DNA of 6,455 nt from contig SKZJ01000025.1 of NCBI GenBank assembly GCA_007127425.1, forward strand, positions 1 through 6,455. The letters are read 5' to 3'. Source of the DNA: Wenzhouxiangella sp. Its GTDB lineage: Bacteria; Pseudomonadota; Gammaproteobacteria; Xanthomonadales; Wenzhouxiangellaceae. Positions 1-4,942 of the stretch are shown here, piece by piece. The notes under the pieces were generated by a model. The model was not told the origin of the DNA. It saw only the letters and a program-made list of their open reading frames with translations, and searched no databases. A program made the position numbers and the translations under genes. Numbering within the stretch: the first letter of the stretch is position 1; each line of letters begins with the position of its first letter.

Positions 1-566
1 AAGACCAGCTGGACCACGACGCAGAGCGATTCTTCCGTGTGGTCGACCGTGCGGTCCTCGATCACCATTCCAGGCCCTCCGGCCTGCCGTTGCTTCTCGC
101 TGCTCTGCCGGAACACCACCACATGTTCCATGAGCTCAGCCATAACCCTTTCCTGGTTGCCGAGAGCCTGGACGTACATCCGGATTCGCTCGCGTCGACC
201 GACGAGTTTCGCGAACGAGTCTGGAAAACCTTCGAACCTCGCTACCTCGCACGCCTGACCGAGTTGGTGGATAAATTCGGGAGCAACAAACCCAAGGGTC
301 TCGCCGCTGATGACCTGGCAGAAGTAGCCAAGGCCGTCGTTGGCGGGCGCGTGGCTACCGTGCTGATCGAAGCTCGCCGGGAAATACCCGGCCGGGTCGA
401 TGCATCGACCGGCGAGCTTGAGTTCGACGATCTTTCCAACCCCGAACTCGACGACGTGCTCGACGACCTGGGCGCCATGACGCTCAAGATGGGAGGCGAA
501 GTGGTTGTTGTGCCGACAGAACGGATGCCGACCGAAACGGGCATCGCCGCGATCTATCGCTACTGA
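1..566 (+). CDS. baeRF3-type release-factor-like protein, C-terminal part (5' end cut by window)
   Basis: The reading frame is open from base 3, so only the last 187 residues are present. Family members, as I recall, are about twice this long. The visible part begins DQLDHDAERFFRVVDRAVL, continues through HHSRPSGLPLLLAALPEHHH, has a central block VVGGRVATVLIEARREIPGRVD, and ends VVVVPTERMPTETGIAAIYRY. These blocks are typical of bacterial archaeo-eukaryotic release factor family 3, which are eRF1/Pelota-like proteins thought to act at the ribosomal A or P site, perhaps in rescue or termination. The exact reaction is not established. The internal GTG at base 39 is not the start, because conserved sequence extends upstream of it. 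The next gene is an HPF/RaiA protein 11 nt downstream, so the two are probably cotranscribed. The family call rests on recalled motifs only. Confidence 0.8.
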   Translation, partial: DQLDHDAERFFRVVDRAVLDHHSRPSGLPLLLAALPEHHHMFHELSHNPFLVAESLDVHPDSLASTDEFRERVWKTFEPRYLARLTELVDKFGSNKPKGLAADDLAEVAKAVVGGRVATVLIEARREIPGRVDASTGELEFDDLSNPELDDVLDDLGAMTLKMGGEVVVVPTERMPTETGIAAIYRY

Positions 567-577
567 AGGAAGCTGAT

Positions 578-895
578 ATGAAAATTCAGATCAACACGGA
601 TGACAACATCAATCAAGCCGAAGCGCATCCGGAGCAGACCGAAGCCACGATCAGGGACATCCTGGACCGCTTTTCTGATCAGGTGACACGCGTTGAAGTT
701 CACCTCAGTGATGAGAACAGTAACAAGAAGTTCGGTACCGCCGACATGCGATGCCTGCTGGAAGCCCGGCTCGAAGGGCTCCAGCCCGTCGCCGTGACTG
801 ATGAAGCGGCGAGCGTGGAGCAGGCCGTCGAGGGCGCGGCCCGCAAGATGAGGCGTTCCCTGGACAGCATTATTGGAAAACGCCAAACGCACTGA
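578..895 (+). CDS. HPF/RaiA-family ribosome-associated (hibernation) protein
   Basis: This is a 105-residue cytosolic protein with the beta-alpha-beta-beta-beta-alpha layout of the HPF/RaiA (sigma-54 modulation) fold. Recognisable blocks are FSDQVTRVEVHLSDEN (residues 32-47), then MRCLLEARLEGLQPVAVTD (57-75), and a C-terminal amphipathic helix starting near EQAVEGAARKMRR (81-93). Family members bind the 30S decoding channel and hold ribosomes inactive or protect them under stress. It is a short form: there is no C-terminal dimerisation domain as in long HPF. The ATG start is preceded by AGGAAG about 7 nt upstream and lies 11 nt after the release-factor-like gene's stop, so the two genes probably form an operon. 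It could be either an HPF-like or a RaiA-like subtype, which cannot be decided here. The downstream neighbour is convergent, with only 36 nt between the stops and no clear hairpin terminator. Confidence 0.88.
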   Translation: MKIQINTDDNINQAEAHPEQTEATIRDILDRFSDQVTRVEVHLSDENSNKKFGTADMRCLLEARLEGLQPVAVTDEAASVEQAVEGAARKMRRSLDSIIGKRQTH

Positions 896-931
896 ACGCC
901 CTCCACGTAGAGCTATTCCTAACCTGGCTGC

Positions 932-1336
932 TCAGTCGGCCCTGGATGGCAAGTCGGAGATGAACGCGTCCGCTTCGATTTCGACAAGCAACTCGGGTGC
1001 GATCAATGCGGATACTTCAACCATGCTGGTGGCCGGCCGAATGTCGCCGAAGAACTCACCGTGTGCCCGGGCCACCGACTCCCACAGCGAAATGTCCACC
1101 ACGTACATCCGGGTTCGGACCACATCAACCAACCGGGCGCCGGCCTGGCTCAATGCCGATTCAATGTTCTTGAGCGTCTGAATGGACTGGGCATGAACGT
1201 CGCCTTCTCCAATAACACGGTTCCCTGTCATTGCAGTCGTTCCCGAGACATGTACGAAGGGCCCGATTCGGACTGCTCGAGAGTAGCCCGCAATCGGCTC
1301 CCAAGGTGTTCCAGAAGAAATATTCTGTCGATTCAC
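932..1336 (-). CDS. RidA/YjgF family protein lacking the catalytic arginine
   Basis: This is a 134-residue Rid-family protein. It shows [23 protein letters not shown] (28-50), the [30 protein letters not shown] block (53-82) and the C-terminal VEIEADAF (118-125). RidA proper deaminates reactive enamine/imine intermediates and needs an arginine in the P-A-R-S-x-V-E-V motif (Arg105 in E. coli). Here that motif reads PATSMVEV, with Thr103 in the arginine position, while the later glutamate (E120) is kept. It therefore belongs with the non-archetypal Rid subfamilies, whose role is unknown or pathway-specific, and classical deaminase activity is unlikely. The start is GTG, supported by GGGAG 8 nt upstream; an out-of-frame ATG sits just before it. 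It lies 36 nt downstream of mddA on the same strand and is probably cotranscribed. Confidence 0.9.
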   Translation of the reverse strand: MNRQNISSGTPWEPIAGYSRAVRIGPFVHVSGTTAMTGNRVIGEGDVHAQSIQTLKNIESALSQAGARLVDVVRTRMYVVDISLWESVARAHGEFFGDIRPATSMVEVSALIAPELLVEIEADAFISDLPSRAD

Positions 1337-1372
1337 TCTCCATGCTCCCGGATGATCGGTGTGTCGTCCTGT

Positions 1373-2179
1373 TCATGATAACTGACCATCTCTCGATCCA
1401 AGCGGGCGTGATTTCAGCCGGGGAACCAACATGGGAACCTGTTCGCGGTAGTTTTCATACTGAGGTCCGAGTATGCGGACAAGGTCGCGCTCTTCGAACC
1501 GAATCGCGATCAGGATATAGGCTGTCATGGCCGCGGCAAACAGCATTCCACCTACAGTCATGACCGGTCCTCCCCAGAAAGCCAGAATGAAGCCCAAGTA
1601 GAGGGGGTGGCGGACCAGCCGGTAGAAAAATGGCGTAACAAAATGCGGTTCCGCCAGGCGGCGATCGCGGAATTGACTCCAGACCTGTTTGAGTCCGAAC
1701 AGATCGAAATGATCGATGAGGTACGTACTCAGGAGCACCATGAGAAAGCCGACTGCAAAGATACTCCAGCCGATGGATATTCCGATCATGGTTTCGGCTT
1801 CCCAAATTGCGAAAGGAATCGGGCGCCATTGCCAGAACAGCAGGATCAACATCACGCTGGCCAGCAGCACGTAGAAACTGCGTTCGGCCGATGTCGGCAG
1901 CATTCTGGTCAGCCAGGACTTGAAGCCGGTACGGGCCATGATGCTGTGCTGCATGCCGAACAGGGCGATCAGGGAGAGATTGATGAGCATTGCCGGTACG
2001 ACGGCGCCCGTCTCACGACCGGCGTCGATCGAATGTGGGACCAGCTCGGGTAGCCAGGGTAGCCATTGCGCCAGGGCCGTGTGCTGCAAATTGCCGACAA
2101 ATGCGACCAGGTAGAGAAAGGTTGCAAAAAAGACCGTGTAGGCAAGCAATCCGAAAAGCAAAATGATCAGGCGTTGCAT
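1373..2179 (-). CDS. mddA: methanethiol S-methyltransferase MddA (NnrU/isoprenylcysteine methyltransferase-like membrane protein)
   Basis: This is a 268-residue integral membrane protein with hydrophobic segments near 5-29, 60-79, 102-117, 133-153 and 195-227. Diagnostic motifs are FGMQHSIMAR (74-83, the NnrU-type QHS..AR block), RHPLYLGF (190-197) and FEERDL (228-233), followed by YENYREQVPMLVPR (241-254). The RHP and E-E-R-D elements form the S-adenosylmethionine-binding part in isoprenylcysteine methyltransferase-like enzymes. MddA methylates methanethiol to dimethyl sulfide at the inner membrane, a sulfur-detoxification or volatile-producing step. Length and motif order match MddA better than short NnrU. 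The ATG is preceded only by a weak GAGTGAG sequence. It lies between a LuxR-hydrolase regulator (120 nt upstream, same strand) and a RidA-family gene (36 nt downstream). The substrate is inferred from family resemblance; another thiol is possible. Confidence 0.82.
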   Translation of the reverse strand: MQRLIILLFGLLAYTVFFATFLYLVAFVGNLQHTALAQWLPWLPELVPHSIDAGRETGAVVPAMLINLSLIALFGMQHSIMARTGFKSWLTRMLPTSAERSFYVLLASVMLILLFWQWRPIPFAIWEAETMIGISIGWSIFAVGFLMVLLSTYLIDHFDLFGLKQVWSQFRDRRLAEPHFVTPFFYRLVRHPLYLGFILAFWGGPVMTVGGMLFAAAMTAYILIAIRFEERDLVRILGPQYENYREQVPMLVPRLKSRPLGSRDGQLS

Positions 2180-2203
2180 GGCTCACTCTCGCTGAAGTTG
2201 ACT

Positions 2204-2247
2204 ACCTTCAAGGTTAAGCAGCCGGTGCCGGACCGACAATGGGACAA
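2204..2247 (-). promoter_or_regulatory. Candidate mddA promoter with upstream TGGGACAA element and palindrome over the -10
   Basis: Read on the minus strand, TTGTCG (2239-2234) is followed 17 bp later by TAACCT (2216-2211), a plausible -35/-10 pair about 32 nt upstream of the mddA ATG. The -10 is weak (3 of 6 consensus bases). The sequence TGGGACAA (plus strand 2240-2247) abuts the -35, where an activator would touch RNA polymerase. The palindrome ACCTT-C-AAGGT (2204-2214) overlaps the -10, where a repressor would block. All of this is by eye. Confidence 0.35.
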
Positions 2248-2282
2248 GCGGCTCAAACGGAACGGAAAAGAGAAGCCTGACT

Positions 2283-2296
2283 GGGACAAATGTCCC
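2283..2296. promoter_or_regulatory. 14-bp palindrome GGGACA-AA-TGTCCC, candidate LuxR-type operator
   Basis: This is a perfect inverted repeat with 6-bp arms and a 2-bp centre, 3 nt beyond the stop codon of the LuxR-hydrolase gene and about 103 nt upstream of mddA. The left arm with its flanks (TGGGACAA, 2282-2289) is repeated exactly at 2240-2247, a spacing of 42 bp or about four helical turns, which suits two proteins bound on one face of the DNA. In RNA it could fold as a weak 5-bp stem, but it is not followed by a uridine run, so an operator is favoured over a terminator. Confidence 0.35.
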
Positions 2297-2299
2297 GAT

Positions 2300-3370
2300 T
2301 CACTCAGAAACTGGCTGCAGCGCGGGCATGGAAGCCGCCTTGACGATTGCCTGTGTGCGGTTGCGAACCCCCATTTTGCGGTACACACTCGACAGGTGGT
2401 TGCGAACGGTTTTCTCGCTGACATGTAGGCAGCTGGCAATCTCCTTATTGGTCATGCCCTCGGTCAACGAGGTCAGGATCTGGCGCTCGCGCCGGGTCAG
2501 CATGGCTGTTTCGGCGAATGGGTCGCGCGACGACAGGCCGGTGAAATCCAACACTGCATCCTTGAAGGTCTGCCAGGCAGGCTCATCGGCCTGGAGGACA
2601 TGGTTGTGAGATTCCAGTGCGACAAATTCCGCACCGGGTATATCACTGGCGAGTCGCTGCCCCTCGGAAAAAGGCACAACGTTGTCGTGGCGCGCGTGTA
2701 TGACCAGGGTCGGGACCCGAACCTGTTCGAGCAGATCACGAATGTCGACGCTGCCGCGTGCTTCAAGGAGCGCCTCGGCCATGTTCGGAGCGACAGTCTT
2801 GCGACATAGTTCGTTGAACCAGTCGAGCTGCTCATGCGTTCCATGGGGCAGGAAACGTGAGGTGAACACCTGTCGAAAGACCGGGTTATCACTGCCCCAG
2901 CCCAGTCTGATCATTTCCATCACTGCGTTGTAGTGCTCATCTTCACGGCCCCCTCGTTGACCCCAACCGAGGGCATAGCCACCATACAGTATCAACCTGG
3001 ATACACGTTCCGGGTGTTCGATGGCATACCGAATGATCGTGACTGCTCCTTGCGAAACACCGAGTCCGATAAGCGGCTCTTTAATATTCGCAGCATCGAT
3101 GACGCACTCCATGTCCCCCACCCAGTTTGCATCCGATACGTCATCGACCTCCCAGTCCGACATCCCACAGCCGCGTTCGTCAAAGCGAACGATGCTGAAG
3201 TGATCGGTAAAGAACTTCATCCAGTGCTGCCAAACCGGACTTTCCCAGTCGTACTGCAGATGAGTCAGCCAGTTGGCCGCCTTGACCATCACCGGCCCTG
3301 ATCCGGCGCGTGTCCAGGCCAGGCTGACCTGGTCGCTGGTTTTCGCGAAGCGAATCTTCTGGAGTGTCAT
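2300..3370 (-). CDS. alpha/beta-hydrolase-LuxR fusion transcriptional regulator
   Basis: This is a 356-residue two-domain protein. Residues 1-280 are an alpha/beta-hydrolase fold: FDERGCGMSD (63-72), nucleophile elbow GVSQG with Ser106, candidate acid Asp229 in HARHDN, and candidate His257 in SHNHVL. All three catalytic positions are present, so it may bind or hydrolyse a small molecule. Residues 290-346 are a LuxR/FixJ-type helix-turn-helix: LTRRERQIL, EGMTNKEIASCLHVSEKTVRNHLSSVYRKMGV. No receiver domain is present. The likely role is a cytoplasmic regulator whose hydrolase-like domain senses or processes a ligand. The ATG has AAGG 6 nt upstream. The gene lies immediately upstream of mddA on the same strand, which suggests mddA as its target; that is inference. 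Whether the triad is active cannot be told from the sequence. Confidence 0.9.
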   Translation of the reverse strand: MTLQKIRFAKTSDQVSLAWTRAGSGPVMVKAANWLTHLQYDWESPVWQHWMKFFTDHFSIVRFDERGCGMSDWEVDDVSDANWVGDMECVIDAANIKEPLIGLGVSQGAVTIIRYAIEHPERVSRLILYGGYALGWGQRGGREDEHYNAVMEMIRLGWGSDNPVFRQVFTSRFLPHGTHEQLDWFNELCRKTVAPNMAEALLEARGSVDIRDLLEQVRVPTLVIHARHDNVVPFSEGQRLASDIPGAEFVALESHNHVLQADEPAWQTFKDAVLDFTGLSSRDPFAETAMLTRRERQILTSLTEGMTNKEIASCLHVSEKTVRNHLSSVYRKMGVRNRTQAIVKAASMPALQPVSE

Positions 3371-3583
3371 GAAAGCCTTGAGGTTGCCCGGATCTGTCTC
3401 TCATCCTATCCGTATAACAGTATCTGGATCAAACACCTGATGCCGAACAATGTGGGTGCCCGCACATACCGTTCTCGCTACCGACCGTTAGTATTTCTTC
3501 GCAGATGGGACTAAGGGTGTTCGGGCATGAGCACCGTATCAGCTTACGTCACAATCGAGAACAAGGGAAGGTAAAAGAAGCTA
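3371..3583. promoter_or_regulatory. Divergent intergenic region with inverted repeats
   Basis: This 213-nt gap separates the minus-strand regulator from the plus-strand GntA-like gene and should hold promoters for both. It contains TGTGGG-TG-CCCGCACA (3451-3466, one unpaired base), GTGTTC-N6-GAGCAC (3517-3534, one mismatch), and a distant imperfect pair ATGCCGAACA (3440-3449) with TGTTCGGGCAT (3518-3528). I found no convincing plus-strand -35/-10 pair and no reading frame. Plus-strand translation probably uses GGGAAGG at 3565-3571 or the closer AGAAG before ATG 3584. Confidence 0.45.
3403..3432 (-). promoter_or_regulatory. Candidate promoter of the hydrolase-LuxR gene
   Basis: On the minus strand, TTGATC (3432-3427) and TAGGAT (3408-3403) are separated by 18 bp and lie about 33 nt upstream of the ATG at 3370. 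They match the sigma-70 consensus at four of six bases each. The placement is reasonable but this is by eye only. Confidence 0.3.
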
Positions 3584-4300
3584 ATGAAAGGTACTGAAAG
3601 CCTTGGCACTAATGCAGTCAAGTTCATGCCCCTGCCGGACCTGGGGGAGAGCTTTCTGGCGTTTCTTGGTGAGGCGACCTATCCCTGTGTGGGCGCCAAA
3701 TCAGCATTGGCCCGTGGCTGTATTGAAACTCATGAGTTCAGTATGCTGGGGGACCGATGCAATGACCGGCCGATGCTGGACGCACTTTGTCGATTCGTTG
3801 CCAGGATTGAAGCAGCGGCTTGCGATGAGGATATCGTGCATTCTCTCGCCGCCATATTCGGTGGGCCAAGCCATATGAGTGAATTTCGTTTCGAGTCCTT
3901 GTTGTGGTCGCAATTGTGGCGTGTCCACAAGCTTGATCTTCTGGCGGGAAACCATCCTGCTGACGATGTCAGCAGCGATACTGATAGCCCACTGTTCAGT
4001 CTGAGCCTGGCAGGGCACCCGTTCTTCGTGATTGGGCTCCACGCCCATGCTTCGCGGCTCGCCAGACGGTTCAGCCACCCGGTATTGGTGTTCAATTCCC
4101 ATCGCCAGTTCGAGAACTTGAGAGCCGACGGACGCTTTGAGAAGATGCAAGCGGCCACCCGGGCACGAGATATCGAGTTGCAAGGGTCACTGAATCCCAA
4201 CCTGGCGGAATACGGTGAAGCGAGTGAGGCCAGACAGTACAGTGGTCGGGAGGTCGAAGCCGGCTGGCGATGCCCATTCGATTTCAGGACCAAGCGTTGA
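3584..4300 (+). CDS. gntA: GntA-like YqcI/YcgG family heme-dependent N-hydroxylase
   Basis: This is a 238-residue soluble protein of the YqcI/YcgG family. Blocks in order are YPCVGAKSAL (33-42), FRFESLLWSQLWRVH (101-115), HPFFVIGLHAHASRLARRF (145-163), HPVLVFNSHRQFENLR (165-180), then GSLNPNLAEYGEASEARQYSGR (201-222) and the closing WRCPF (228-232). The family includes GntA, a heme-dependent enzyme that N-hydroxylates a guanidino group in guanitoxin biosynthesis. Most homologues have no known substrate, and none of the other guanitoxin genes are in this window, so the symbol marks family only. The conserved histidines and the Cys at the start and end blocks are all present, so it looks intact. 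It overlaps the following DUF1989 gene, which implies translational coupling and a shared pathway. Confidence 0.8.
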   Translation: MKGTESLGTNAVKFMPLPDLGESFLAFLGEATYPCVGAKSALARGCIETHEFSMLGDRCNDRPMLDALCRFVARIEAAACDEDIVHSLAAIFGGPSHMSEFRFESLLWSQLWRVHKLDLLAGNHPADDVSSDTDSPLFSLSLAGHPFFVIGLHAHASRLARRFSHPVLVFNSHRQFENLRADGRFEKMQAATRARDIELQGSLNPNLAEYGEASEARQYSGREVEAGWRCPFDFRTKR

Positions 4301-4899
4301 ATGCGGAACTGACGACAGTGAGAATCCCGCCCTGCTCAGCGCGGACGGTCGAGCTTGGCGCTGGCGATGAATTGGTCGTCATTGATCCTGAAGGGCAGCA
4401 AGTCAGTGATCTGGTCGCATTTGGACACCCGGAAAGTCAGGAGTACCTGTCTTCGGGCCGAACTCTTGACTATGCCTCACGCCTGTGGCTCACGACAGGC
4501 GACATACTTTACTCAAATCGCAGCCGGCCGATGTTCACCATCCTGGAGGATACCTGCGGCCGTCACGACTTCACTTTGACTCCTTGTTCGAAAGATACCT
4601 TCAGGATCATATACGGGGAGAACGGGGGTCGCCCGGGTTGCGAGGGTAATCTGGCTGCGGCATTGACCCCATACGACATCGGCGTCGACCGAATTCCCAT
4701 CGCATTCAATATTTTCATGCATGTTGCCATCGACGCTACAACAGGAGAGTTTCGTGTTCTTCCGCCGCTCAGCAAGGCCGGAGATTTTGTCCGCCTGCGG
4801 GCGGAGATGCCAGTCGTCGCGGCGATCACCGCATGCTCCGCCGGCCAGTCAAACAATTTCTCATTCAAGCCAATAGATTTTCAGGTGGTGCGCTGCTGA
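4270..4899 (+). CDS. DUF1989 / urea carboxylase-associated family protein
   Basis: This is a soluble protein of 209 residues from the ATG at 4270. It has the DUF1989 pattern: an N-terminal beta segment with VVIDPEGQQVSDLVAF (36-51), RHDFTLTPCS (98-107), PGCEGNLAAAL (122-132), IPIAFNIFMHVAID (142-155), and AGDFVRLRAEMPVVAAITACS (170-190). His99, Cys106 and Cys124 are conserved-looking positions that could bind metal; Cys189 sits where the family usually has an A-C-P motif. Family members accompany urea carboxylase or urea/amino-acid transport genes, but the reaction is unknown to me. I recall a YcgG-like gene and a DUF1989 gene lying close together in Bacillus subtilis as well. The ATG has no well-placed ribosome site; a TTG at 4297 is a serious alternative start. 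No urea carboxylase is seen here. Confidence 0.82.
   Translation: MPIRFQDQALNAELTTVRIPPCSARTVELGAGDELVVIDPEGQQVSDLVAFGHPESQEYLSSGRTLDYASRLWLTTGDILYSNRSRPMFTILEDTCGRHDFTLTPCSKDTFRIIYGENGGRPGCEGNLAAALTPYDIGVDRIPIAFNIFMHVAIDATTGEFRVLPPLSKAGDFVRLRAEMPVVAAITACSAGQSNNFSFKPIDFQVVRC
4286..4300 (+). promoter_or_regulatory. Possible ribosome site and TTG start coupled to the upstream stop
   Basis: AGGA (4286-4289) lies 7 nt before an in-frame TTG (4297-4299), which overlaps the TGA stop of the GntA-like gene (4298-4300). This arrangement resembles stop-start translational coupling and would shorten the DUF1989 protein by nine residues, to 200. The annotated ATG at 4270 has its best purine-rich stretch (GGGAGG) too far upstream. 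Neither start can be excluded. Confidence 0.4.
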
Positions 4900-4942
4900 A
4901 GCGATTGTACTTTCATACGGGCATTTACACGAGGAAATCCCC

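Noticed and set aside
896..931. Bidirectional terminator between the convergent HPF and Rid genes
   Set aside because: No hairpin of useful length or T/A run is visible in the 36 nt.
2283..2296. Rho-independent terminator after the hydrolase-LuxR gene
   Set aside because: The stem is only 5-6 bp and is not followed by a uridine run on the minus strand; an operator explains the symmetry and the repeated half better.
1607..2428. Long plus-strand frames across mddA
   Set aside because: The minus strand encodes a membrane protein with diagnostic motifs; the plus-strand products are low-complexity, charged sequences without family features.
3468..3489. Direct repeat ACCGTT (3468-3473 and 3484-3489) as a binding site
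   Set aside because: Six-base repeats at this distance are expected by chance in such a sequence and no third copy lies in phase.
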